In this document: positions 26,968 to 36,589 of the stretch, piece after piece
Layout: each line of letters begins with the position of its first letter
Numbering within the stretch: the first letter of the stretch is position 1
Assembly: GCA_023436615.1 (NCBI GenBank)
Contig: JAEZIO010000077.1
Location: forward strand, 1-58,611
Direction: 5' to 3'
DNA from: Pseudomonadota bacterium
GTDB taxonomy: Bacteria > Pseudomonadota > Alphaproteobacteria > Sphingomonadales > Sphingomonadaceae
DNA length: 58,611 nt
Notes under the pieces: model-generated
What the model was told of the DNA's origin: nothing
The model's database searches: none
What the model saw: only the letters and a program-made list of their open reading frames with translations
Made by a program: the position numbers and the translations under genes

Positions 26968-27066
26968 CGACGGGGTCACAGCGGCGGAGCCCGGGGCCGC
27001 CGCATTGCGTTGGGGATTGCAGCGCCCTAGGGCGGCCGCTCCAACAGCATTGAGGAATTGCCAGGC

Positions 27067-28389
27067 GTGCGAGTTTCCCGCGCTTTTCTGCCGGTCCTGA
27101 AAGAAAGCCCGTCGGACGCGCAGATCGTCAGCCACAAGCTGATGCTCCAGGCCGGCTTGATCCGCCAGACAGCGGCCGGGATCTATGCCTGGCTGCCGAT
27201 CGGCTTGCGCGTGCTGAAGAAGATCGAGCAGATCGTGCGCGAGGAGCAGGACCGCGCCGGAGCGCAGGAAATGCTGATGCCGACCATCCAGTCGGCGGAC
27301 CTGTGGCGGGAGAGCGGGCGCTACGACGCTTACGGGCCCGAGATGCTGCGCATTCGCGACCGCCACGATCGCGAAATGCTCTACGGGCCGACCAACGAGG
27401 AGATGCTCACCGCCATCGTTCGCGACGAGCTCAAGAGCTATCGCGAGCTTCCGCGCACGCTCTACCACATCCAGTGGAAGTTCCGGGACGAGGTCAGGCC
27501 GCGGTTCGGAGTGATGCGCGGCCGCGAGTTCCTGATGAAGGATGCGTACAGCTTCGACCTCGACGAGGCGGGGGCACGCAACAGCTACTACACGCAGCTT
27601 CTGGCATACCTGCGGACATTTCAGCGTATGGGCATCCGCGCTGTGCCGATGAAGGCGGCGTCCGGCCCGATCGGCGGCGACCTCAGCCACGAATTCATCG
27701 TCCTTGCGCCGACGGGCGAAAGCGAAGTCTTCTACGATGCCGCGTTCGAGGAAATCGACTGGCAGCAGTCCGGCCTCGACTATGGCGATGAGGAAGGCCT
27801 CACCGCGCTCTTCGAGCAGGTCAGCTCGACCTATGCGGCGACGGACGAGACGCACGACGAGGCGCGGTGGGGTGAGATCGCCGACGATCGCAAGCGCACC
27901 GGCCGCGGAATCGAAGTCGGCCACATCTTCTATTTCGGCGACAAATATTCCGCGTCCATGGGCCTCAAGGTTTCGGGCCCGGACGGACAGATGATCACGC
28001 CGATGATGGGGAGCTACGGCGTCGGCGTGTCGCGTCTCGTGGCCGCAATCATCGAAGCGAGCCACGACGATGCCGGCATCATCTGGCCGGAATCGGTCGC
28101 GCCCTGGCAGGTGGGGCTCGTCACCATGCGGTGCGACGATGCGAAGACAGTGCTCGCGGCGGAAGAGCTCTACGGCAACCTCACGCTCGCCGGCGTCGAC
28201 ACGCTTTACGACGACCGCGACGAACGCGGCGGGGTTAAGCTCGGCACGATGGACCTGATCGGGCTTCCCTGGCAGCTCATCGTCGGGCCTCGCGGAATCG
28301 CCGCCGGCACGGTGGAGCTCAAGCGGCGCGCTACCGGAGAGCGCGAGGAGCTGACCGTGGAATCCGCTCTGGCGAGGCTCACCGAATGA
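27067..28389 (+). CDS. proS: Prolyl-tRNA synthetase, short alphaproteobacterial type
   Basis: ProS charges tRNA-Pro. The 440-residue protein has the class II motif 2 and 3 regions (YHIQWKFRDEVRPRFGVMRGREF, then GSYGVGVSRLVAA) and the anticodon-binding C-terminus. It lacks the editing insertion of the 570-residue enterobacterial form, as expected for alphaproteobacteria. The GTG at 27067 gives the usual RVSRAFLPVLKE opening, with GAGGA ten bases upstream; a TTG at 27058 is too close to that site. lolC/E starts inside its stop codon. Confidence 0.96.
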   Translation: MRVSRAFLPVLKESPSDAQIVSHKLMLQAGLIRQTAAGIYAWLPIGLRVLKKIEQIVREEQDRAGAQEMLMPTIQSADLWRESGRYDAYGPEMLRIRDRHDREMLYGPTNEEMLTAIVRDELKSYRELPRTLYHIQWKFRDEVRPRFGVMRGREFLMKDAYSFDLDEAGARNSYYTQLLAYLRTFQRMGIRAVPMKAASGPIGGDLSHEFIVLAPTGESEVFYDAAFEEIDWQQSGLDYGDEEGLTALFEQVSSTYAATDETHDEARWGEIADDRKRTGRGIEVGHIFYFGDKYSASMGLKVSGPDGQMITPMMGSYGVGVSRLVAAIIEASHDDAGIIWPESVAPWQVGLVTMRCDDAKTVLAAEELYGNLTLAGVDTLYDDRDERGGVKLGTMDLIGLPWQLIVGPRGIAAGTVELKRRATGEREELTVESALARLTE

Positions 28390-29636
28390 TCCTGAACTCG
28401 TACGAGCGGATGGTCGCTCGCCGCTACCTTTTGCCCGGGAAGGGCGAGGGCTTCATCTTCCTCGTCGCCTCGATCAGCCTGGTCGCAGTTGCGCTCGGAG
28501 TCGCCGCGCTGATCATCGTGATGAGCGTGATGAATGGCTTTCGCGCCGAGCTGTTCGGCAAGATCACGGGGCTCAATGGCCACGCGATCGTCCAGGGCTA
28601 CGAGGGCCGCCTGCAGGGCTGGGAGGACATTGCCAACAGGGCCCGTTCGCTTCCCGGGGTGACGTCGGCCACGCCGCTCATCGAACAGCCGCTCATGGCC
28701 TCTTCCAACGGGCGCGTCGAAGCGGTTCTGGTTCGAGGGATGCGGCTCGAGGATATCCGCAACAACCCCGTCATCGCCGACAATGTGAAGAGCGGAAACC
28801 TGGGCATGGTGACGCCCGACAGCGGGCGCGTCGCCATCGGGTCGCGTCTCGCGGAAGCGCTTGGAGCCTATCCCGGGAGCACGATCAGCCTGATCAGTCC
28901 GGAAGGGCGCTCGACTGTCGTCGGGACGGTTCCACGAATCGTTTCCTACACGGTCGCCGCCACGTTCGAGGTTGGCGTCTACGAATATGACAACGCCTTC
29001 GTCGTCATGCCTATTCAGGATGCGCAGAACCTTCTTCTGATGGGCGACCAGGTCAGCACCATCGAGGTGCAGACGACCGATCCCGACAAAGTCGAATCGA
29101 TCCTCTCGCCGCTGAGGCCTGCAGTGCAGGGGCGAGGCGTGGTGATCGACTGGCGCGAGATGAATTCCGCGCTTTTCCAGGCGCTGGAGATCGAGCGGGT
29201 CGCCATGTTCGTCGTGCTGTCGCTTATCGTCCTGGTGGCGGTGTTCAACATCCTGTCGTCGCTGATCATGCTGGTGCGCGCGAAGACGCGCGACATCGCG
29301 ATCCTCAGAACGATGGGCGCGAGCCGCCACGGCATGATGAAGGTGTTCGTCACGGTCGGCGTGACGATCGGCTCGCTCGGAATCCTGCTCGGCCTGCTGC
29401 TCGGCGCGATCTTCCTGTTCTTCCGGCAGGACGTCGTCGACGCCATCCAATATTTGACCGGAGCCAACCTGTGGGACCCGGCCGTCCGCACACTGACCGA
29501 GCTGCCGTCGAAGACGGACCCCGTCGAGGTCGCGGGCATCGCGCTGACGGCTCTGATCCTCTCGTTCCTCGCCACGCTCTATCCCGCATGGAAGGCCGCG
29601 AGCACCGACCCCGTGCAGGTGCTTCGCTATGAGTGA
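28386..29636 (+). CDS. lolC: Lipoprotein-releasing ABC transporter permease (LolC/LolE family)
   Basis: This inner-membrane permease works with LolD to extract lipoproteins to LolA. The 416 residues have one N-terminal helix (about 20-45), a large periplasmic domain and three C-terminal helices with the FtsX fold. Only one permease gene is present, so the transporter is probably a homodimer (LolF-type) rather than LolC plus LolE. Its ATG overlaps the proS stop, and its end overlaps lolD by eight bases. Confidence 0.92.
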   Translation: MILNSYERMVARRYLLPGKGEGFIFLVASISLVAVALGVAALIIVMSVMNGFRAELFGKITGLNGHAIVQGYEGRLQGWEDIANRARSLPGVTSATPLIEQPLMASSNGRVEAVLVRGMRLEDIRNNPVIADNVKSGNLGMVTPDSGRVAIGSRLAEALGAYPGSTISLISPEGRSTVVGTVPRIVSYTVAATFEVGVYEYDNAFVVMPIQDAQNLLLMGDQVSTIEVQTTDPDKVESILSPLRPAVQGRGVVIDWREMNSALFQALEIERVAMFVVLSLIVLVAVFNILSSLIMLVRAKTRDIAILRTMGASRHGMMKVFVTVGVTIGSLGILLGLLLGAIFLFFRQDVVDAIQYLTGANLWDPAVRTLTELPSKTDPVEVAGIALTALILSFLATLYPAWKAASTDPVQVLRYE

Positions 29637-30303
29637 GCCGGTGCTTCGCACGGGTGACCTCAGGCGCAGCTTCACGCAGGCCGACGTCACGATCCACGTG
29701 CTTCGCGGCGTGAACCTCGAGGTGATGCCGGGGGAGATCGTCGCGTTGCTCGGACCGTCCGGCTCGGGCAAGTCGACGTTGCTTCAGGCGGTCGGTCTGC
29801 TCGAGGGGGGCTTCGAAGGTTCGATCCGGCTCGGCGGGCGCGAAGCGGCCGAACTGGACGACAACGGCCGAACCGAGCTTCGCCGCGAGCTGCTCGGCTT
29901 CGTCTACCAGTTCCACCACCTGCTTCCCGAGTTCGACGCGCGAGAGAACGTCATCCTTCCGCAGCTTGTTCGCGGCGCCGATCGCGAGGTTGCAGCGCGG
30001 CGCGCTGAAGAGCTTCTCGGCACGCTCGGCCTGAGCGAGCGGCTCGAACATCGGCCATCGAAGTTGTCCGGCGGCGAGCAGCAGCGCGTTGCTGTGGCCC
30101 GGGCGCTTGCCAACCGCCCGCCGCTCGTGCTTGCCGACGAGCCGACCGGAAATCTGGACGAGGCGACGGCCGATACTGTTCTTGGAGAGTTCCTGAACCT
30201 GGTGCGCGGCGAGGGAAGCGCAGCGCTAGTGGCAACGCACAATGAGCGACTGGCACAGAAAATGGACCGGATAGTCAGGCTTCACGAAGGCGTCCTCGAG
30301 TAG
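29629..30303 (+). CDS. lolD: LolD, ATPase of the lipoprotein release transporter
   Basis: A 224-residue ABC ATPase with Walker A GPSGSGKST at 42-50, the signature LSGGEQQRVAVARAL and Walker B VLADEPTGNLD. It powers transfer of outer-membrane lipoproteins. It overlaps lolC by eight bases, and the next gene begins directly after its TAG stop. Confidence 0.95.
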   Translation: MSEPVLRTGDLRRSFTQADVTIHVLRGVNLEVMPGEIVALLGPSGSGKSTLLQAVGLLEGGFEGSIRLGGREAAELDDNGRTELRRELLGFVYQFHHLLPEFDARENVILPQLVRGADREVAARRAEELLGTLGLSERLEHRPSKLSGGEQQRVAVARALANRPPLVLADEPTGNLDEATADTVLGEFLNLVRGEGSAALVATHNERLAQKMDRIVRLHEGVLE

Positions 30304-31245
30304 ATGGACGAGCGGCGCGAAACAGCGGGCGAAGCCCGGGCGGAGCGCGCCGGGTTCAACCGCTGGTGGATCGTTGCAGTGGTCGCGGCGGTGCTTGCCG
30401 GACTGCTCCTGGCCAGCACCATCTGGGAAAATCGGGTCAAGGACGACGACAATCTCGCGGGCAACGCGGTTGCCGAGCCGAAGCAGGACCCGGAAAAATG
30501 GTGCGCGGCACAGGCCACTTATGACGCAATGCGTCGGGAGCTTTTCCGCAGAGCGGCCCAGGTCCGCGGCAGCGACCAGGAAGCTTATACTCGCCTTGCC
30601 GACTTTGCGCTGCTTCGGGTGAACGGGCCCGTTGTGCGCGGAATCGACGAGCGCCTCAACAGTGTCAGCTGCAGCGGCGCGGCGGTCTTGAGCCTTCCGC
30701 CGGGGGTCGTCGTAGCCGGCGGCCGTCGGTCGCTCTCGGCGGACATCGATTATGTCATCCAGCCGGCGGCGGACGGCACCGGCAATGTCGTTCGCCTCGG
30801 CAATGCGGACGGCATCGTCGTTCCGCTCGCGACCCTGGCCCGAACGGCTGCGCGGCAACCGCCGCCGGTTGCGACCGAGGTTCCCAGCCAGGTCGTTCCG
30901 AGTGAAAGCGCGGCGCCCGGCGGTCCCCAGGCCGCCGAGCCGCAGCAACAGGCGCCGACTCCTGCACGCGCCAATCCCAGCTTCGACTGCGATCGAGCGA
31001 GGACGCGCGGCGAGGTCGCTGTGTGCGGTGACCCCGGGCTTGCTGCGCTCGATCGCCAAATGGCGGCGCAGTACAATGCGGCTGTCAGCGAGGCGGAGGC
31101 GTCGCAGAGGCGGCTGCTCGAGCGTACGCGTGGACGCTTCCTTTCGTATCGCGACCGCTGCGCGACCAACGAATGCGTCGCCGAGACCTATCGCGGCCGA
31201 ATGCGGGAGATCCGCGACATCATGACTGGCAGGTGGCGCGGCTAA
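30304..31245 (+). CDS. Membrane-anchored protein with LprI-like (DUF1311) C-terminus
   Basis: The 313-residue product has one transmembrane helix near residues 20-43, a middle region of about 150 residues with a Pro/Ala-rich linker, and a C-terminal domain with four spaced cysteines (FDCDRARTRGEVAVCGD and DRCATNECVAETY). This resembles the LprI/DUF1311 lysozyme-inhibitor-type fold, so a periplasmic role near the cell wall is possible. The ATG follows the lolD stop with no gap, suggesting cotranscription with the Lol genes. Confidence 0.75.
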   Translation: MDERRETAGEARAERAGFNRWWIVAVVAAVLAGLLLASTIWENRVKDDDNLAGNAVAEPKQDPEKWCAAQATYDAMRRELFRRAAQVRGSDQEAYTRLADFALLRVNGPVVRGIDERLNSVSCSGAAVLSLPPGVVVAGGRRSLSADIDYVIQPAADGTGNVVRLGNADGIVVPLATLARTAARQPPPVATEVPSQVVPSESAAPGGPQAAEPQQQAPTPARANPSFDCDRARTRGEVAVCGDPGLAALDRQMAAQYNAAVSEAEASQRRLLERTRGRFLSYRDRCATNECVAETYRGRMREIRDIMTGRWRG

Positions 31246-31305
31246 TTGGGGATAAGTGGGCGAGCGCAGCTTTCCCGAATCGGCGACGCTTCTCATACTG
31301 GCAAG

Positions 31306-34300
31306 GTGACCGGTCCCTACGTCCCGCTTCGAATATTCTCCTGTTTTACCATGCTGGAAGGCGCGATGGAGCCCAAAGCCATCGCCGCGCAGGCCGCGAA
31401 ACTCGGCTTTCCCGCGGTCGCTCTGACCGACCGGAACGGCCTCTATGCCGCCATGCCGTTTACCGACGCGTGCATCGAGAAAGGCGTGCAGCCTGTCATT
31501 GGCACGACTCTCGCTGTCCGTAGGCCGGCGGATCTCGGCAATGCGATCGATTGGCTGGTTCTCCTGGCCAAGGACGACGACGGCTATTCCAATCTGTGCA
31601 AGCTCGTCTCGGCAGCGCATCTCGACCGGCCGCTGAGCGAAGAGCCGCATATCCCGTTCGAGAAACTCGGGGAATTGAGCGGCGGCCTGATCGCCCTGAC
31701 CGCGGGCGGCGAGGGAGCGGTCGTGCGCCTGCTTGCGGACCGTCAGTTGGACAAGGCCAGCGCCTACCTGGAGCGGCTGCACGCTCTCTATGCCGATCGC
31801 CTCTACATCGAGTTGAGCCGACGCGGTGACCGCGCCGAAGAGGCGGCGGAAGAAGCGCTGATCGACCTTGCCTTCGATCGAAACGTCCCGCTAGTCGCGA
31901 CAAACCCCGCGTCCTACGTCGACCCGGCGTTCCATGCAGCGCACGATGCCATGCTGTGCATCGCGGCCGGGCAATATGTCGAGAGCGCCGATCGCATCTC
32001 ATCGTCGAGCGAAGCGTGGCTGAAGAGCGGGCCGATGATGACGGACCTGTTCTCCGACGTGCCGGAGGCAATCGCGAATACGGCCGTCGTCGCGCAGCGG
32101 TGCGCGGTCGGAGCGCCGAAGCGGCGGCCGATCCTGCCGCGGCTCAGCGAACAGGAAGACGAGCAGCTCCGCCGCGATGCCCGGGCAGGTCTCGACGCGC
32201 GGCTTGCCGCGAAGAGCGACGAGGAGCGGCGAGCCTATGTCGAACGGCTCGACTACGAGCTCGACATCATCATCAACATGGGGTTCGCCGGCTACTTCCT
32301 CATCGTTGCCGATTTCATCAAATGGGCCAAGGCGAACGATATCCCGGTGGGGCCCGGGCGCGGGTCCGGCGCCGGATCGGTCGTCGCGTGGGCGCTCACG
32401 ATCACCGACCTCGACCCGATCGACCTCAACCTGCTGTTCGAGCGCTTCCTCAATCCGGAGCGCGTGTCGATGCCGGATTTCGACATCGATTTCTGCGAAA
32501 CCCACCGCGACAAGGTCATCGCCTACGTCCAGCGGAAGTACGGCCGCGACAAGGTCGCGCAGATCATCACCTTCGGACGGCTCAAGGCACGCGCCGTTCT
32601 GAAGGACACCGGCCGGGTGCTCCAGATGAGCTATGGCCAGGTCGACCGCCTGGCCAAGCTGATCCCGAACCACCCGACCGACCCCTGGACTCTCGAGCGG
32701 TCGCTGAACGGCGTTTCGGAGCTTGCGACCGAGTATAAGGGCGACAGGGACGTCAAGCGCCTGTTCGACCTTGCAATGAAGCTGGAAGGGCTTCCACGGC
32801 ACGCCTCCACCCATGCTGCTGGAGTCGTCATCGGCGACAGGCCGCTTGACGAGCTCGTGCCGCTGTATCGCGATCCGCGCTCGGATATCCCCGTGACGCA
32901 GTTCGACATGAAATATGTCGAGGCCGCGGGCCTGGTGAAGTTCGACTTCCTCGGCCTGAAGACCCTGTCCGTGCTCAAGGAAGGGCAGCGCCTTCTGGCG
33001 CAGCGCGGCATCGATGTGGATTTCACCACTCTCAAGCTCGACGATCCGGCCGTCTACGAACTTCTGCAGCGCGGCGACACGGTCGGGGTGTTTCAGCTGG
33101 AATCGGAGGGGATGCGGCGCACCCTGTCAGGGGTCCGCCCGACATCCTTTGGCGACATCATCGCGCTCGTCGCGCTCTATCGGCCGGGACCGATGGACAA
33201 CATCCCGATGTTCGGCGACCGCAAGAACGGCCGCGCATCCATCGAATATCCGCACCCGCTTCTCGAAGGAATCCTGAAGGAGACCTACGGGATCTTCGTC
33301 TATCAGGAGCAGGTCATGCAGGCCGCGCAGGTTCTGGCCGGCTATTCGCTCGGCGAAGCTGACCTGCTGCGCCGCGCGATGGGCAAGAAGATCCAGAGCG
33401 AAATGGACGCGCAGCGGGCGCGTTTCGTCGAGGGCTGCGGACGAAACGATATTCCCGCAGCGAAGGCATCCGAGCTGTTCGACACGATCGACAAGTTCGC
33501 CGGCTACGGCTTCAACAAGAGCCACGCGGCAGCTTATGCCCTCGTCGCATACCAGACCGCCTGGCTGAAGGCGCACCATCGAGCCGAATTCTATGCCGCG
33601 TCGATGAGCTTCGACATGGCGCAGACCGACAAGCTCTCGCTGTTCGTCGAGGACATGCGGCGCGGCGGAGTGGAATGCCTGCCGCCGTGCATCAATTCGA
33701 GCGACGCCTTTTTCACCGTCGAGAACGGCGCGGTGCGGTACGCGCTCGGCGCACTCAAGGGCGTCGGTGAGAAGGCGATGGAATCCGTGGTCGAGGAGCG
33801 GGCGCGCCATGGGCGTTTCAGCTCGCTCGACAACTTCGCGGAACGGATCGAGCCGCGCCTGCTCAATCGGCGGCAAATCGAAAGCCTCGCCGGCGGCGGG
33901 GCATTCGACGGTTTGGAGACGAATCGCGCGTCCGTCTTCAGCGCCGCTGAAACCATCCTCGCCCATGCAGCGAGCGCAGCGGATCAGCGCGAGAGCGGCC
34001 AGCACGGCCTGTTCGGCTCCGGCGACAGCAGCGTGCCGCCGATCCGGCTACCGGACCTGCAATGGACGCTTGCGGAGCGCATGGCCGCCGAGCGCGAATC
34101 CTTCGGCTTTTACTTCTCCGGGCATCCCGTAGAGGCTCACGCGCATTTGCTCGGCGCGCACAGGGTCAAGCGGTTCGAGGAGCTTGCCAGCGTCAGAATT
34201 GCGGAAGGAGAGCGGGTCACCGTCACAATGGCGGCGATGGTCGAGGACGCCCGCTGGCGCACGTCCGCGAAGGGCCGTCGGTTCCTGAGCGCGACCCTCA

Positions 34301-34740
34301 GCGACGCATCGGGGCAGTTCCAGGCAACGGCCTTCGACGATGAGCCGATCGAGGCGCTGCAGAAGGCGGCGGAAAGCGGCGCCTGCGGGCTTGTCACCGC
34401 CGAGCTCGACCGCCGTGCCGGCGATGACACGCCGCGCATCGCGATCAAGCGAATCCAGCCCCTCGATTCATTGGCCAAGCGGACGCGCCTGCAAATGCTC
34501 GTAAAGCTGAGCGACTCCGCGCTTGTGCGCCGCGTCGCCGCCGAGCTTGCGCCGAGCCGGGGAGGAAACGGAACCGTCAGGCTGCTCGTCCCGATCGCCA
34601 AGGGCGGAGAGGCGAGCATACTCGCGGGGCGGGATTTTGTGCTCGACGCGGAGCTTGCCGCCCGCATCGCTCGCATTGCCGGCGAGGGGAGCGTCGAGCT
34701 CTCCGCTCAAGAGCCGCCGAAGCTCGCCCTCGTCGGCTGA
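31306..34740 (+). CDS. dnaE: DNA polymerase III alpha subunit
   Basis: DnaE is the replicative polymerase. The 1144 residues comprise the PHP domain, the Pol3 catalytic core with the acidic motif MPDFDIDF near 392 and GPGRGSGAGSVVAW, the helix-hairpin-helix region, and an OB-fold near 950-1040. The GTG at 31306 yields the family N-terminus (YVPLRIFSCFTMLEG); a TTG at 31246 would add 20 unconserved residues. The usual PHP HxS motif is replaced by FSC, so PHP metal binding is probably lost. No ribosome-binding site is clear; CATACT at 31294-31299 is -10-like. Confidence 0.96.
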   Translation: MTGPYVPLRIFSCFTMLEGAMEPKAIAAQAAKLGFPAVALTDRNGLYAAMPFTDACIEKGVQPVIGTTLAVRRPADLGNAIDWLVLLAKDDDGYSNLCKLVSAAHLDRPLSEEPHIPFEKLGELSGGLIALTAGGEGAVVRLLADRQLDKASAYLERLHALYADRLYIELSRRGDRAEEAAEEALIDLAFDRNVPLVATNPASYVDPAFHAAHDAMLCIAAGQYVESADRISSSSEAWLKSGPMMTDLFSDVPEAIANTAVVAQRCAVGAPKRRPILPRLSEQEDEQLRRDARAGLDARLAAKSDEERRAYVERLDYELDIIINMGFAGYFLIVADFIKWAKANDIPVGPGRGSGAGSVVAWALTITDLDPIDLNLLFERFLNPERVSMPDFDIDFCETHRDKVIAYVQRKYGRDKVAQIITFGRLKARAVLKDTGRVLQMSYGQVDRLAKLIPNHPTDPWTLERSLNGVSELATEYKGDRDVKRLFDLAMKLEGLPRHASTHAAGVVIGDRPLDELVPLYRDPRSDIPVTQFDMKYVEAAGLVKFDFLGLKTLSVLKEGQRLLAQRGIDVDFTTLKLDDPAVYELLQRGDTVGVFQLESEGMRRTLSGVRPTSFGDIIALVALYRPGPMDNIPMFGDRKNGRASIEYPHPLLEGILKETYGIFVYQEQVMQAAQVLAGYSLGEADLLRRAMGKKIQSEMDAQRARFVEGCGRNDIPAAKASELFDTIDKFAGYGFNKSHAAAYALVAYQTAWLKAHHRAEFYAASMSFDMAQTDKLSLFVEDMRRGGVECLPPCINSSDAFFTVENGAVRYALGALKGVGEKAMESVVEERARHGRFSSLDNFAERIEPRLLNRRQIESLAGGGAFDGLETNRASVFSAAETILAHAASAADQRESGQHGLFGSGDSSVPPIRLPDLQWTLAERMAAERESFGFYFSGHPVEAHAHLLGAHRVKRFEELASVRIAEGERVTVTMAAMVEDARWRTSAKGRRFLSATLSDASGQFQATAFDDEPIEALQKAAESGACGLVTAELDRRAGDDTPRIAIKRIQPLDSLAKRTRLQMLVKLSDSALVRRVAAELAPSRGGNGTVRLLVPIAKGGEASILAGRDFVLDAELAARIARIAGEGSVELSAQEPPKLALVG

Positions 34741-34777
34741 TCGTCAGCTCGCCACGCCATGGCGGCGCGAGATGCGA

Positions 34778-35455
34778 TCACGCCATCCAGAAGCCGTCCT
34801 TGTTGACGAGAGCGGTGATCTTCGCACTTTGCTCCTCGGTCATGGCCTGCTTGAAGCGCGGGAAAACCTCGTTCTCCTCCATCCGCGCGTGGCGGACGAC
34901 AAGATCGCGGAACTCCCGCACCTTTTCCAGCCAGCCGGTCGCATCCGGCTCCATCTGGCCGAGCTCGTAGAGGAAGGTCTTGATATAGCCGTGCTCGGCG
35001 TTGAGCTCGTCCGCGGCAACCGTCTCATTCGCCTCGCGAAGGGCGGGGTAGACGATCGTCTCTTCCTCGTGCGCATGCTTATCGAGGGCATGGGTCAGCT
35101 GCATGAGCAGCATCGAGCGCTTCCACGTCTGGCTGAAATCGGTCGCCAGCATCTTGTCGAAGATGGCTTCGGTCATGTCGTGCTCGGTAGCGAGCACTTC
35201 GTCCCAGTCCCCGCTGACGCCTGACACCGCCTGGGTCAGGAACTTGCGGCCGAAGTTCGCGGCGAAGCCGAGCGCGGCACCGGCAACGGCGGCGCCGATC
35301 AGCGGAGCGGCATTGTCACCCCACGAAAAGGCGCTTCGGTTACCGCCGCCGCGATTGCCTCTGCGGCTCGCGAACTCGCCGTCTTCGTTGCGGGGCTGCC
35401 GGCGGCTGGTTTTGCTCGATTGGTTCGAGCTTCGGCTCTGGGTACGCGTAGCCAT
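34778..35455 (-). CDS. Hemerythrin (HHE) domain protein with glycine-zipper segment
   Basis: A 225-residue protein: a basic, disordered N-terminus (about 1-45), a glycine/alanine hydrophobic segment (APLIGAAVAGAALGFAANFG, near 50-69), and a hemerythrin-like helical bundle at about 85-210 with spaced ligands (EHDMTEAIFDKM, HAHEEE, EHGYI, RHARMEENEVFP). Such domains bind a di-iron site and sense or store oxygen, NO or iron. AAGGAGG precedes the ATG. A perfect EcfG motif ends 29 bases upstream, so it is probably stress-induced. Confidence 0.85.
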   Translation of the reverse strand: MATRTQSRSSNQSSKTSRRQPRNEDGEFASRRGNRGGGNRSAFSWGDNAAPLIGAAVAGAALGFAANFGRKFLTQAVSGVSGDWDEVLATEHDMTEAIFDKMLATDFSQTWKRSMLLMQLTHALDKHAHEEETIVYPALREANETVAADELNAEHGYIKTFLYELGQMEPDATGWLEKVREFRDLVVRHARMEENEVFPRFKQAMTEEQSAKITALVNKDGFWMA

Positions 35456-35484
35456 TGAATCCTCCTTGTCCTGGTCGCCCGTTC

Positions 35485-35510
35485 AACGGTCAGGGGAGGG
35501 GGCACGTTCC
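35485..35510 (-). promoter_or_regulatory. EcfG general-stress promoter of the hemerythrin gene
   Basis: On the minus strand GGAAC (35506-35510) is followed after 17 bases by CGTT (35485-35488), an exact match to the EcfG consensus, 29 bases before the start codon. Confidence 0.65.
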
Positions 35511-35551
35511 TGTTGCGAGGCGCTTGCAACGCACCGTTCGGCGCGTTGGCG

Positions 35552-36526
35552 TCATAGCCCGTTGACGGGATCCGGCGCCTCCGCCGGAGGAGGCTCGGCC
35601 GTCGCCGGCGGCTGCGCAGGCACAGACACCGGCTCATTCACGACCAGCGGTTCGGCGGGCGAGAGCGCCTGAACCGCATTGTCCAGCGGCGGAAGCGGCC
35701 TCGCAGTCTCATATTCCTCGCCCGGTAGCGGGCGCGCCTTGGTCGTGACTTTCGGCGGTGCTTTCGAAGGCGGCGCGGCCGCGCCTTTGTAGACGCACGC
35801 GTCGAGGCCGTCGCGGCCGACGGCGCCGATGCGAACCGTGATCGTGTTGCCATAGCGCCGGGTGAAGCCCTTGGGCGCGATCGCCCCACGCTTCTTGGGG
35901 AGTGGCAGGATCGCGGCGATGCGCGCGGCTTCGGTCGCGGTCATGGCGCTCGCGTCGTGGCCGAAATAGCGCTGCGCGCCGGCATTCACTCCGTAGGTGC
36001 CGATGCCCGTTTCCGCGACGTTGAGGTAGACCTCCATGATCCGACGCTTGCCCCACAGGTGCTCGATCAGGAACGTGAACCACGCTTCGACACCCTTCCG
36101 GACGTACCCGCCGCCTTGCCAGAGGAAGGCGTTCTTGGCGGTCTGCTGACTGATCGTCGAGCCGCCGCGTATGCGACCGCCTGACGCATTGCGCTTCATC
36201 GCATCCTCGATCGCCTCGAAATCGAATCCGTTGTGCGAGCAGAACTTGCCGTCTTCGGCCGCAATCGCGGCTCGGACCATGTCGCGGTCGATCTCCGTGA
36301 TCGGCATCCAGTCCTTGTGCAGCCCGCGCCCGGCGAAAACGTCGGCGATCATGGTCGCCGTGACCGGCGGAGGGACGAAGCGATACGCGAGCACCCACAG
36401 AATTGAGAAGATCACAAGGGCAAGGACGAGCTTCGCGATCCATCCAAGCACCCGTCCCACAGGACCGCGATTGCTCTTCCGCTTGCGCTTGTACTGCGGA
36501 ATGCTGGCTGTGGACCGTCTTGCCAT
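35552..36526 (-). CDS. mtgA: Monofunctional peptidoglycan transglycosylase
   Basis: MtgA polymerises lipid II into glycan strands. The 324-residue protein has an N-terminal anchor (about 30-50) and the GT51 motifs AAEDGKFCSHNGFD (catalytic glutamate near 93), GGSTISQQTAKNAFLW and KRRIMEVYLN. The last 80 residues are a Pro/Ala-rich tail absent from the roughly 240-residue family norm. It is divergent from alaS across 63 bases. Confidence 0.94.
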   Translation of the reverse strand: MARRSTASIPQYKRKRKSNRGPVGRVLGWIAKLVLALVIFSILWVLAYRFVPPPVTATMIADVFAGRGLHKDWMPITEIDRDMVRAAIAAEDGKFCSHNGFDFEAIEDAMKRNASGGRIRGGSTISQQTAKNAFLWQGGGYVRKGVEAWFTFLIEHLWGKRRIMEVYLNVAETGIGTYGVNAGAQRYFGHDASAMTATEAARIAAILPLPKKRGAIAPKGFTRRYGNTITVRIGAVGRDGLDACVYKGAAAPPSKAPPKVTTKARPLPGEEYETARPLPPLDNAVQALSPAEPLVVNEPVSVPAQPPATAEPPPAEAPDPVNGL

Positions 36527-36589
36527 CGGCGATTGCTAGCCGCCGCCCCAACTTGCCGCAATGCAGCAAGCCGCATATCTGCCGAGGGC

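Larger units (their letters stand above)
26636..27066. other. 431-base divergent intergenic region
   Basis: No convincing protein gene lies between the ThDP enzyme and proS; the open frames here have composition unlike their neighbours. It holds three consecutive hairpins on the minus strand (listed as a candidate RNA), a DnaA-box-like palindrome at 26949-26967, and GAGGA at 27052-27056 serving proS. Bases 26636-26761 are a plain leader in which I see nothing else. Confidence 0.6.
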
